Position numbers and translations under genes: made by a program. DNA of 64,000 nt, taken from NCBI GenBank assembly GCA_019415705.1, contig DXYS01000092.1, positions 83,222-147,221 of the forward strand. Direction: 5' to 3'. How positions within the stretch are numbered: the first letter of the stretch is position 1; every line of letters begins with the position of its first letter. This document shows, piece by piece, positions 16,943 to 24,525 of this stretch. The notes under the pieces are model-generated. The model ran no database searches. It was not told the origin of the DNA and saw only the letters and a program-made list of their open reading frames with translations. This DNA is from Bacteroidales bacterium (GTDB taxonomy: Bacteria > Bacteroidota > Bacteroidia > Bacteroidales > Muribaculaceae).

Positions 16943-17776
16943 TTACGGCTTATTACGGGAATATCTGCGATAAGCATCGGCCAGACGCCGGTGATAGCCG
17001 CGCGCCGCATACGACGGGCCGTTATAGCCGCGGGCAAATGCGACCCAGTCGCGTCTCTGCAGGGCCGGCAGTAATCCGCTCGACCGGATAAATGCAGCGA
17101 AAAGCTCGAGCTGGTCACGCTCCGAACGCTCCATCAGCCTGACAAACTCCTCCGGGCTGCCGGTGCCACAGCGGCGCCAGTTGAAACCACCAATCTGAAA
17201 CATGCCCCAGAACGTGCCTTCGATAGCCGACAGCGTGTCGATGTCCATAGCGGCTGCGAGACGTGCGTGCTGAGCCTTCTGACGGTCACCGTAACGCCGG
17301 TCGTCAGGACGGGCGAAAACCACGGCATGACTGCGACTGTAACGGCCGAGACTTATTTTGTTTTTTGCGGCCATCTTGCGGAAAACGCCGAGGTCGAAGT
17401 TAACAATGGGTGTACCGTCTTCATTAAACCCCTTGATAGTGCGGCCTGTCTCGATTTCGACTACAGCCTTGATTGAGGCCGCGTCGACCCCAAGTTCGGC
17501 CGCCACTTCCTCATAATCCTTGTCGGTGAGTTTACGGCCGGCTAACTGTGTATCGAAGTCAAACCAGACAGTATCACCTTTTATAATTATATAGTCATGT
17601 GCGGTCGGAGGTCCGAATAGGTCATCAAGGGTTAAAGAATCTGCGGTATGAGGCGCTTTGTACAATCGCGGCCACACTTCCTGACGATGCTGCCGGGCGC
17701 CGGCAAAAAGACAAATCAGGGCAGTCCCCGCCAAGGAGGCTACCCTGAAAATCAATCGCTTATGCCGTATATGCAT
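16943..17776 (-). CDS. Secreted N-acetylmuramidase-family protein
   Basis: Likely cleaves peptidoglycan glycan strands. The N-terminus (RLIFRVASLAGTALICLFAG, ~8-27) is a signal peptide or membrane anchor. From ~85 it matches the N-acetylmuramidase (DUF3380) family: AAELGVDAASIKAVVEIETG with the presumed catalytic Glu, INFD-like VNFDLGVFRKM, then FWGMFQIGGFNWRRCG, LELFAAFIRSSGLLPAL, WVAFARGYNGPSYAARGYH. The family is common in phage endolysins, but nothing else phage-like is nearby and this copy carries an export signal, so a role in cell-wall turnover or attack on competitors is more likely. Start ATG 17776; single gene. Confidence 0.82.
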   Translation of the reverse strand: MHIRHKRLIFRVASLAGTALICLFAGARQHRQEVWPRLYKAPHTADSLTLDDLFGPPTAHDYIIIKGDTVWFDFDTQLAGRKLTDKDYEEVAAELGVDAASIKAVVEIETGRTIKGFNEDGTPIVNFDLGVFRKMAAKNKISLGRYSRSHAVVFARPDDRRYGDRQKAQHARLAAAMDIDTLSAIEGTFWGMFQIGGFNWRRCGTGSPEEFVRLMERSERDQLELFAAFIRSSGLLPALQRRDWVAFARGYNGPSYAARGYHRRLADAYRRYSRNKP

Positions 17777-17798
17777 CAGGCGTTATTAAGTTAATATA

Positions 17799-19259
17799 TC
17801 AAGCCTTTAAGTCGGCTACCTTCTCAAGTATACGTGTCAGCTGACCCCAGAAACGCTCTACAGCGGGGATGTGCATACGCTCTGAAGGAGAGTGGACACC
17901 CTGCAGCGTCGGACCGAACGAAACCATGTCTAAATGAGGATACTTCTGAAGGAAGAGTCCGCACTCGAGACCGGCATGGATAGCCTTGACGGCCGGACGG
18001 ATGCCATAAAGCTCCTCGTAGGCGTCAGACGCGATTTTCATAATCTTCGAGTCCATATTGGGGGCCCAGCCGGGATAACCGTCACCGTGGGTTACCTTGG
18101 CACCGGCGAGACGGAAGAGTGCCTCTACCTGATATGCGATATCCCATTTGCGTGACTCTACCGACGAACGCTGGCTGGTGGTGACAAGAATGATATTGTC
18201 GGGCTGCATCTTGACCGACGCGAGGTTTGTCGAAGTCTCGACAAGACCCTCGAGGTCACGGCTCATAGACACAACTCCGTGAGGAGCGCTGTAGATGGCC
18301 TCGATAAGATGAGACGAAGTGTTCTGGTCGACGCAGAAATCGGGACGGTCGACAGAGTTGAGCTCAAGAGTGAGCGTGGGCTCGAGACCTTTGAACTCAT
18401 TCTCGACATCGGCCACAAGTTTGTTAAAGACTACACGCACCTGCTCTTTATGCTTGGCGGGAACGCCAAAGACAACATGTGCGGCACGGGGGATGGCATT
18501 GCGCAGGTTACCGCCGTCAATCTCGCAGAGGCTGACCTCGAAGTCTTTGGCAAGGGCATAGAGGAAACGGCCTACAAGCTTGTTGGCGTTGGCGCGGCCG
18601 AGATGGATGTCGCCGCCCGAGTGTCCGCCGAGGCCCTTCTCTACCTCAAATTTAAAATAATGGAAATCGGTGGGAGCCATCGAGCGCTCATAATGGAACG
18701 CACAGGTCGTGTCGACACCGCCCGCACAGCCGACAAATATCTCGGCGTCGTCCTCAGAGTCAAGGTTGATGAGCATCGAGCCCGTAATCATGCCTTCGCC
18801 GAGATTGTTGGCGCCGGTCAGACCGGTCTCCTCGTCGACCGTAAACAGAGCCTCAAGCGGGCCGTGCACGAGCGAGTCGTCGACCAAAGCCGCAAGAGCG
18901 GCAGCCATGCCGATGCCGTTGTCGGCGCCGAGGGTCGTGCCGTCGGCGTGCAGCCACTCGCCGTCTACTATAGTCTTGATGGGATTATTTTCGAAATCAA
19001 AGTTTTTGTCATTTGACTCGCAGACCATGTCCATATGGGCCTGCATGACGATAGTCGGAGCGCCTTCCTTGCCGGGAGTAGCCGGTTTTGTCATGACGAC
19101 GTTGCCGATAGCATCAGTTTTGGCATTGATGTTATGTTTTTTGGCAAAATCGAGCAGGAAAGCGCGGATTTTCTCCTCTTTCTTCGAAGGACGGGGCACT
19201 TGGTTAATCTGGTCGAAAATACCAAACACCAGTGCAGGCTTGAGATCTTTGATTGTCAT
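17799..19259 (-). CDS. pepD: Aminoacyl-histidine dipeptidase (M20)
   Basis: Zinc metallopeptidase hydrolysing Xaa-His and other dipeptides in the cytosol. The 486 residues match PepD of enterics. Metal-site and catalytic segments are visible: VMQAHMDMVCES (His-x-Asp), DGTTLGADNGIGMA, VDEETGLTGAN (catalytic Glu-Glu), INLDSEDDAEIFVG, and the C-terminal HAGLECG and PTLQGVHSPSER (zinc His). The N-terminal FDQINQVPRPSKKEEKIRAFL is typical. It lies 22 bp upstream of the muramidase gene on the same strand, so the two may share a transcript. Confidence 0.95.
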   Translation of the reverse strand: MTIKDLKPALVFGIFDQINQVPRPSKKEEKIRAFLLDFAKKHNINAKTDAIGNVVMTKPATPGKEGAPTIVMQAHMDMVCESNDKNFDFENNPIKTIVDGEWLHADGTTLGADNGIGMAAALAALVDDSLVHGPLEALFTVDEETGLTGANNLGEGMITGSMLINLDSEDDAEIFVGCAGGVDTTCAFHYERSMAPTDFHYFKFEVEKGLGGHSGGDIHLGRANANKLVGRFLYALAKDFEVSLCEIDGGNLRNAIPRAAHVVFGVPAKHKEQVRVVFNKLVADVENEFKGLEPTLTLELNSVDRPDFCVDQNTSSHLIEAIYSAPHGVVSMSRDLEGLVETSTNLASVKMQPDNIILVTTSQRSSVESRKWDIAYQVEALFRLAGAKVTHGDGYPGWAPNMDSKIMKIASDAYEELYGIRPAVKAIHAGLECGLFLQKYPHLDMVSFGPTLQGVHSPSERMHIPAVERFWGQLTRILEKVADLKA

Positions 19260-19410
19260 GTCAGTGAGAGTTTGTTATTGTTGTTATGTAAGCCCGTAAG
19301 AGCTGCTTAATAAAAATTTAGTTTTGGCAAAAGATGTTAAAAACACCCCTTTTCGACCTGCAAGTTACAAAATAAAATTGAGATATTGCAAATAATTTCC
19401 GCATCATTCC

Positions 19411-19418
19411 TATATTTG
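19411..19418 (+). promoter_or_regulatory. Promoter of the small membrane protein / Skp unit
   Basis: TATATTTG (19411-19418) with TTG at 19386-19388 (22 nt spacing). The predicted start near 19425 leaves ~17 nt to the first ATG. Confidence 0.55.
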
Positions 19419-19441
19419 CAATCTAAAAGCTACACAGCCTT

Positions 19442-19615
19442 ATGAAAACGGTTATCGTAAGCATTATCCTTGTCGGCGTTGCAGTCGTACTGCTCGGTGT
19501 CAAGGTGCTTTTTGTCAAGGGAGCGACATTTCCCTCGGGACACATCGGCCGCTCAAAGGCTATGAGCGAAAGAGGCATCCATTGTGCCACTCATCACGAC
19601 AACAGAAAAAACTAA
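19442..19615 (+). CDS. Small conserved-looking membrane protein, 57 residues
   Basis: ATG at 19442 follows a good promoter and reads MKTVIVSIILVGVAVVLLGVKVLF: one N-terminal membrane helix. The short hydrophilic tail has KGATFPSGHIGRSKAM, SERGIHCATHHD. I recall similar ~60-residue proteins with a FPSGHI..N.AM...GI.C pattern in Bacteroidales, of unknown function. The tail contains one Cys and four His, which could bind metal (speculative). It ends 17 bp before the Skp-like gene, so co-transcription is likely. Confidence 0.75.
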   Translation: MKTVIVSIILVGVAVVLLGVKVLFVKGATFPSGHIGRSKAMSERGIHCATHHDNRKN

Positions 19616-19632
19616 AACTATAAACCTTAATA

Positions 19633-20250
19633 ATGAAAAAATTAGCAATCGCAGCCCGTTCGTTAATGCTGGTAATCGCCGTTACTGCAGCAAGCTGCTC
19701 TAACGCCGACAACAAAGACGCCGCTGCGGTCACAACCGGTCAGCCCGCGGCTGCCGCAACCGCCTCTATCAACATCCGTTATGTCGACATCGACACCGTG
19801 ATGTCTTATTACAACCTTTCAAAAGAGCTGAACGAGCAGGGTCGTAAACTAATGCTCGACTATCAGCGTATCGAAAACCAGAAACGCAACGAAATCCAGA
19901 ATCTCGGAGCCTCAATCGAGCAGAAACGCAACGCAAACGGCTATCTCAGCCAAGAGTCGTTTGACGCCGACGTAAACTCGTTCAACCGCAAGCAGAACGA
20001 GGCCGCCAACATCCTCGGCGCACATCAGGAGAAGATCCAGAAACAGCTCGCCGACTTTGACCGTCAGCTCAACGACTCTGTCAACAACTTCATCAAGGAG
20101 TTCAACGCCAAACGCGGCTATGACGCCATCCTCTATCGTGCGTCGGGTCTCTATTTCAACCCTGCTCTCGACATCACTCAGGAAGTCATCGAAGGCCTCA
20201 ACGCCCGCTACACCGCTCCCCGGAAAGAAGATAAAAAAGACGCCAAATAA
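19633..20250 (+). CDS. OmpH/Skp-family periplasmic lipoprotein
   Basis: Skp-type proteins hold unfolded outer-membrane proteins in the periplasm. The 205 residues start with a signal peptide ending in a lipobox-like TAASC (Cys22), so it is probably membrane-anchored. After NIRYVDIDTVMSYYNLSKELN (the conserved OmpH start), the region ~75-150 is a Gln/Glu/Asn-rich coiled coil corresponding to the Skp tentacles, and the end GYDAILYRASGLYFNPALDIT matches the family's beta-strand return. A charged Lys-rich tail follows. A strong palindrome lies behind the stop. Confidence 0.87.
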   Translation: MKKLAIAARSLMLVIAVTAASCSNADNKDAAAVTTGQPAAAATASINIRYVDIDTVMSYYNLSKELNEQGRKLMLDYQRIENQKRNEIQNLGASIEQKRNANGYLSQESFDADVNSFNRKQNEAANILGAHQEKIQKQLADFDRQLNDSVNNFIKEFNAKRGYDAILYRASGLYFNPALDITQEVIEGLNARYTAPRKEDKKDAK

Positions 20251-20281
20251 ACCGGCACAACACATCACCTTATAATGACCA

Positions 20282-20314
20282 CGTCGGCCTGCGAGAAATT
20301 CTCGCAGGCCGACG
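20282..20314 (+). terminator. Terminator after the Skp-like gene
   Basis: A nearly uninterrupted palindrome, CGTCGGCCTGCGAGAA (20282-20297) with its complement (20299-20314), then CTATTT. The stem is very strong and the T run short. Confidence 0.65.
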
Positions 20315-20342
20315 CTATTTAGGGGAAGTATAGGAATTTAAA

Positions 20343-20363
20343 GACCTTAAAGTCTTTAAGGTC
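20343..20363. repeat. GACCTTAAAG/CTTTAAGGTC palindrome
   Basis: A perfect 10 bp inverted repeat around one base. It shares GTCTTTAAGGTC (20352-20363) with the repeat at 10331-10365. It sits between the Skp terminator and element copy B. Confidence 0.5.
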
Positions 20364-20377
20364 ATGTATAATCAGTC

Positions 20378-20650
20378 GTCCGCGTCAGCGGTCGTAGCCG
20401 CATCGCGGCGCCGGCATGTGAGGCCACGGTAAGCAGGCTGTAGGCCTGCGCAACCGTGGTAAATAAGCCACCATCCACTGCGTGCTGTAGGTACGCCGCA
20501 TTGACAATCAACGTATTAAGGATTGCGGCAGCCCTACAGGCTGCTTTATCTATATTTTATTTCACCTATGACTACGCTGACCTACAGTCAGCTTGTCATA
20601 GGCTAACATACGGCGCTGCGCTGCAGCACTGAGGCTCCTACAGAGCCGAT
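20378..20650. repeat. Dispersed palindromic element with CTGTAGG-core hairpins, copy B
   Basis: Colinear with copy A from GTCCGC onward: shared blocks GGCATGTGAGGCCACGGTAA, GCAGGCTGT, TGCGCAACCGTGGTAAA, CTTGTCATAGGCT and ACATACGGCGCT. Hairpin stems differ in sequence between the copies but stay paired, for example AGGCCTGC with GCAGGCTGT and GCAGCCCTACAGGCTGC versus CGCCCCTACAGGGCG. The left arm found in copy A (16256-16386) is missing. Together with the terminator and the short palindrome it fills the 20251-20677 gap. Confidence 0.7.
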
Positions 20651-20677
20651 TCAGTCAAAACTTAAGGCACGCGCCTC

Positions 20678-21871
20678 TCAGTCATTGGGATAGGCGGCGA
20701 GGAAGACGCCGCGGGCGCTGAGGGCTTCGCGGGCCGAGTGGAGGCTGCGGAGGCTGACGCGGCCTACGATATAGTTATAGCCCGACGAGGAGTAGCTTTC
20801 GCTGATTTCCTCGAAGTGTAGCAGCCCGAGGTCGACCGGGTCTTTGTAGCGCACATAGATGCGGAAGGCCACATCGTCGTCATAGACGGGCAGCGAGCCT
20901 TCGGCGGCGAAAACCTTCTTATAGGCATACTTATAATCGTATAGGCAGGCGGTGATGTCAGAGAGCACGGCCGACGAGGTGGGACGCGCACCAGCGCCGC
21001 GGCCGAACATAAACTGTTTGTCGTAGAACAGTCCCTTGATTACTACGCCATTAAACTCGTCCTCGACGGAGTAGATATATTTGTTGCGCGAGATGAGCTG
21101 CGGAATGACGCACATGACAAGGCGATTGTCGGCGAGTTTCTCGACATGGGCCACGAGCTTGATGCGGCGGTCCTTCTCACGGGCGAAACGGATATCGTCG
21201 TCGTTCATGTTGGTGATACCGTAAGTTAACACGCGCTCGGGCGCCACATAGACGCCGAAGGCATGCACACCGATGATAATCAGCTTGAAAAGCGAGTCCC
21301 AGCCGTCCAAGTCGAGCGTCGGATTGCTCTCGAGAAAGCCCTCGCGGCGAGCAAGTTCGAGCGCCTCGGAGTGAGGCATGCCCTCGTTGAAAATCTTCGA
21401 GAGGATGAAGTTTGACGAGCCGTTGAGGATACCTTTGACCGAAATCAGCAGGTCGTTGTCATAGTACTCCTCAAGATTGCGGATGACCGGAATCGAGCCG
21501 CACGCCGATGCGTCATAAAGCAGAGCCGTACCGGTCTCGCGCTGCAGCTCGATGAGCTCGGGCAGATGGCGGGCGAGCATCTTCTTGTTGCCGGTCACGA
21601 CGGGGAGTCCGGCGCGCAGGGCGCGTGTGACAATCTCAAACGAGGCATCGGCGTCATCGATTAGTTCGACAATGAAATTTATCTCCGGGTTGTTGAAAAT
21701 CGCGTCGGGCGAGTCGGTGAACTCGGCGTCGACACCTCGGTCCTTGCCGAGATTGCGCACGCAGATGGCCTCAATCGATACATTGGCCGAAGGCACCTCT
21801 CGCAGCAGCGACCACAGGCCGCGGCCAACAGTGCCGAATCCGAAGAGACCTATTTTTATCTTTTTACTCAT
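20678..21871 (-). CDS. hom: Homoserine dehydrogenase
   Basis: Reduces aspartate semialdehyde to homoserine. The 397 residues begin with the NAD(P) loop IGLFGFGTVGRGLWSLL. Substrate-domain signatures include VTGNKKMLA, YDASACGSIPVIRNLEEY, SVKGILNGSSNFILSKIF, and NPTLDLDGWDSLFKLIIIG with the catalytic Asp-Lys region. The part after ~310 is short and not clearly an ACT domain, so threonine feedback through an ACT domain is uncertain. It is the last gene of metY-metX-hom, 3 bp after metX, consistent with a methionine-directed operon. Confidence 0.93.
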   Translation of the reverse strand: MSKKIKIGLFGFGTVGRGLWSLLREVPSANVSIEAICVRNLGKDRGVDAEFTDSPDAIFNNPEINFIVELIDDADASFEIVTRALRAGLPVVTGNKKMLARHLPELIELQRETGTALLYDASACGSIPVIRNLEEYYDNDLLISVKGILNGSSNFILSKIFNEGMPHSEALELARREGFLESNPTLDLDGWDSLFKLIIIGVHAFGVYVAPERVLTYGITNMNDDDIRFAREKDRRIKLVAHVEKLADNRLVMCVIPQLISRNKYIYSVEDEFNGVVIKGLFYDKQFMFGRGAGARPTSSAVLSDITACLYDYKYAYKKVFAAEGSLPVYDDDVAFRIYVRYKDPVDLGLLHFEEISESYSSSGYNYIVGRVSLRSLHSAREALSARGVFLAAYPND

Positions 21872-21874
21872 TAT

Positions 21875-22897
21875 TTATATAGTAGCTTGAAATTCTTTGA
21901 TGATGCGGTCAAGTTTCTCGTGCTCGATGAGAAATCCGTCGTGGGCGAAATCAGAGTCAATCAATCGGTAATCTGCCCCGAGCATGGCGGCCATCTCCTC
22001 GTGGGTCGACGGCGGGAAAAGGATGTCTGACGAAATGGCCACAACGAGGCAGCGCGCCTTGACGCGTTTAAGGGCTTCGGCAGCCGAGCCGCGCAGACGC
22101 CCTACGTCGTGACTGTCGGCCGAACGACACATGCGCAGATAGCTCTGAGCGTCAAAGCGGTCACAGAGCTTGCGGCCCTGATAGGCCTGATAGCTGTGGA
22201 CGCGGCGCGTGAAGGGGTCGGCATCGCGAGCCTCGGGCGTGTCAGCCTGCGTCAGATTATAGGCGGCATGGCTGCGGTAGCTCAGCAGGGCTATGGCGCG
22301 TGCGGCCGCGAGGCCCTTGCGACCGGCATCCTGAGCGTCGTCGCCGAGCGTCGGGTCAGCCTCCATGGCCATATACATCGCCTTGTTGATGGCCGCGAGC
22401 CACGGACGGCAGCAATAGTCAGTGGCAATCAGCACGGCTTTACGGGCCACGTCAGGCTCGTCGACGAGCCACTCTATGGCCTGAAAGCCGCCGAGCGACG
22501 AGCCGATGACCGTGTCGATGCGGTTGATGCCGAGATGGCGGCGCAGCAGTTTGTGACAGGCGACCATATCACGCACGGTCACATCAGGAAACGACGCGCC
22601 GTAAGGGCGACCCGTGGCAGGGTTGACCGACGTCGGGCCGGTCGTGCCGTAACATGAGCCAAGCACATTGGCGCAGACTACAAAGTGACACTCCGGGTCG
22701 AGAAACTTGCCGGTCTCAACCGTGTGCGGCCACCAGTCGGCCACATCTGAGTTGGCCGTCAGGGCGTGCATCACCCACACGGCGTTGTCGCCGGCGGCGT
22801 TAAGCGTGCCGTAGGTGTCGTAGGCTATGGTCAGCTCGGGGAGCACCTCGCCCGACTCGAGCGTGAACGGGGCGTTATGATGATAATATTGCGTCAT
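21875..22897 (-). CDS. metX: Homoserine O-acetyltransferase
   Basis: Acetylates homoserine for methionine synthesis by direct sulfhydrylation. An alpha/beta hydrolase of 340 residues when started at ATG 22897 (MTQYYHHNAPFTLESGE), 4 bp after the metY stop; the open frame extends upstream into metY but without family similarity. The nucleophile elbow is IGSSLGGFQAIEW, the oxyanion region VWVMHALTANSDV, and the Asp and His of the triad are in AISSDILFPPS and SDFAHDGFLIE. Also seen: NVLGSCYGTTGPTS. It sits between metY and hom, which supply its co-reactants. Confidence 0.95.
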   Translation of the reverse strand: MTQYYHHNAPFTLESGEVLPELTIAYDTYGTLNAAGDNAVWVMHALTANSDVADWWPHTVETGKFLDPECHFVVCANVLGSCYGTTGPTSVNPATGRPYGASFPDVTVRDMVACHKLLRRHLGINRIDTVIGSSLGGFQAIEWLVDEPDVARKAVLIATDYCCRPWLAAINKAMYMAMEADPTLGDDAQDAGRKGLAAARAIALLSYRSHAAYNLTQADTPEARDADPFTRRVHSYQAYQGRKLCDRFDAQSYLRMCRSADSHDVGRLRGSAAEALKRVKARCLVVAISSDILFPPSTHEEMAAMLGADYRLIDSDFAHDGFLIEHEKLDRIIKEFQATI

Positions 22898-22901
22898 CGG
22901 C

Positions 22902-24188
22902 TCAGACCTTCTCGAGCGCCTGACAGAAGTCGGCAATGATGTCGTCAGGGTGTTCGAGGCCCGGCGATACACGCAGCAGCGTGGGCGTGATGCCGGCTGC
23001 GGCGAGGTCAGCGGCCGAGAGTTGCTTGTGGGTGGTCGATGCGGGGTGAGTCACCACAGTCACCGAGTCGCCGATCATGGTCATATGCTTGGCGAGCTTG
23101 AGATTCTCGACAAAGCGCACGGTCGACTCCATGTCGCCCTTGAGCGTCATCGAGAAGACGGCGCCTCCGCCGTTATGCTTGTAATATTTCGCGGCATTCT
23201 TGTGCGAACGGTGGTCGTCGAAACCGACATAGGCTACAGCCTCAACCTTGGGGTGAGAGCGCATGGCCTCGGCGATGCGGCGGGTCGACTCGACCTGAAA
23301 GTCAGCGCGGAGAGCGAGTGTCTCCAAGCCAAGCATCATCAGATAAGAGTCAAAGGGCGAAGCGCAAGCGCCGAAATCGCGCATGCCGTCGACGCGGCAC
23401 TTGACGATGAAGGCCGCGGGACCGAAAGCCTCGCTCAGATCGAGACCGTGATAACCCTCGTTGGGGCCGGCAATCTGCGGGAAGCGTCCGCTTGCGCGCC
23501 AGTCGAAACGACCCGAGTCAACGATGATGCCGCCGGAGGCGGTGCCGTGGCCGTTAATCCACTTTGTAGCCGAGTCGACAACAATATCGGCGCCCCAGTC
23601 AAAGGGGTTGCAGAGATAACCGCCGGCGCCGAAAGTATTGTCAATCACCAGAGGCACACCCGCTGCGTGAGCCACACGTGCGAGGCCCTCGATGTCGGGC
23701 ACGTCGCAGGTCGGATTGCCCATCGACTCGGCAAAGACCATCTTTGTGCGTTCGTCGATAAGAGCGGCAAAAGCCTCCGGGCTCTCGTCGGCGGCGATGC
23801 GCACATCGATGCCGAGCTTGCGCAGCGAGATGCGGAAGAGGTTGTATGTGCCGCCGTAGAGATGGGGCGATGCGACGATGTTGTCACCCTCGGCGGCGAG
23901 CGAAGTCACGACAATCAGTATCGCCGACATGCCGGCCGATGTCGACAGCGCGCCGACGCCGCCATAGAGAGCTGCCATGCGCTCCTCATAAGCACTGTTT
24001 GTAGGATTATTGAGACGGGTGTAGATATTGCCCGGCTCACTGAGCTTGAAAAGCTCGGCCGCATAATCGCAGCTTTTGAAGTGATAGGCCGCTGTCGGGT
24101 AGATGGCGACTCCGCGCGAGCCTGTCTCGTCGATATGCAGACCGGCATGAATCTGCCGGGTCTCGAAGTGCAGATTGTCCTGTGACAT
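22902..24188 (-). CDS. metY: O-acetylhomoserine sulfhydrylase
   Basis: PLP enzyme that makes homocysteine from O-acetylhomoserine and sulfide. The 428 residues show the Cys/Met-metabolism PLP-enzyme pattern: YTRLNNPTNSAYEERMAALYG, ALSTSAGMSAI, VIDNTFGAGGYLCNPFDWGAD, and the PLP lysine in VVDSATKWINGHGTASGG. The C-terminal segment SVTVVTHPASTTHKQLS and LLRVSPGLEHPDDI are typical of MetY. It is first in the operon with metX and hom, behind a good promoter with a short leader, leaving no room for a SAM riboswitch. Confidence 0.95.
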   Translation of the reverse strand: MSQDNLHFETRQIHAGLHIDETGSRGVAIYPTAAYHFKSCDYAAELFKLSEPGNIYTRLNNPTNSAYEERMAALYGGVGALSTSAGMSAILIVVTSLAAEGDNIVASPHLYGGTYNLFRISLRKLGIDVRIAADESPEAFAALIDERTKMVFAESMGNPTCDVPDIEGLARVAHAAGVPLVIDNTFGAGGYLCNPFDWGADIVVDSATKWINGHGTASGGIIVDSGRFDWRASGRFPQIAGPNEGYHGLDLSEAFGPAAFIVKCRVDGMRDFGACASPFDSYLMMLGLETLALRADFQVESTRRIAEAMRSHPKVEAVAYVGFDDHRSHKNAAKYYKHNGGGAVFSMTLKGDMESTVRFVENLKLAKHMTMIGDSVTVVTHPASTTHKQLSAADLAAAGITPTLLRVSPGLEHPDDIIADFCQALEKV

Positions 24189-24221
24189 ATAATTCTATGT
24201 GTGATTGGTTAAAACTGAGTG

Positions 24222-24229
24222 CAAAGTTA
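24222..24229 (-). promoter_or_regulatory. Promoter of metY-metX-hom
   Basis: TAACTTTG on the minus strand (24229-24222). The start would fall near 24215, about 27 nt before the metY ATG. Confidence 0.55.
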
Positions 24230-24407
24230 GTAAAAATATGATGTGCCCCACTCTGCTTAGCCTGTAAAAACGTCTTTCACACCGATAGCCGTATTTCTGC
24301 GCAGTTTTAGAGACGCCCGGCTATACACTTTTAGATGTTTTTATTGTAAAATCTACCGAAATGTTCAAAATTATCTTAATCAGTTAACTATTTCATCAAA
24401 AAATCAT

Positions 24408-24415
24408 TACCTTTG
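24408..24415 (+). promoter_or_regulatory. Promoter of the metalloprotease/SusCD locus
   Basis: TACCTTTG (24408-24415) with a start near 24422. The ~100 nt leader contains a hairpin, GCCAATGCG/CGCGTTGGC (~24480-24508), close to the ATG. The remainder of the 24189-24525 gap shows nothing further. Confidence 0.55.
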
Positions 24416-24525
24416 CGACAATTGTGATTGATATCGAAGTAATTTTTAGTCATCAGTCCCTTCACCGGGGGCTTATGATTGCCAATGCGTCGTACCCCGC
24501 GCGTTGGCTAAATCTGATTTAAAAC

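Noticed and set aside
18279..19016. Plus-strand open frame opposite pepD
   Set aside because: Antisense of a gene with all metal-site motifs; no promoter or ribosome binding site.
22950..24185. Long plus-strand open frame (411 codons) opposite metY
   Set aside because: It is the mirror of a well-supported metY; its translation has no domain and is rich in His, Ala, Val and Arg as expected from antisense of a G+C-rich gene.
24189..24525. Possible SAM riboswitch upstream of metY
   Set aside because: The metY promoter lies only ~35 bp before the ATG, leaving too short a leader, and no SAM-type structure was recognisable.
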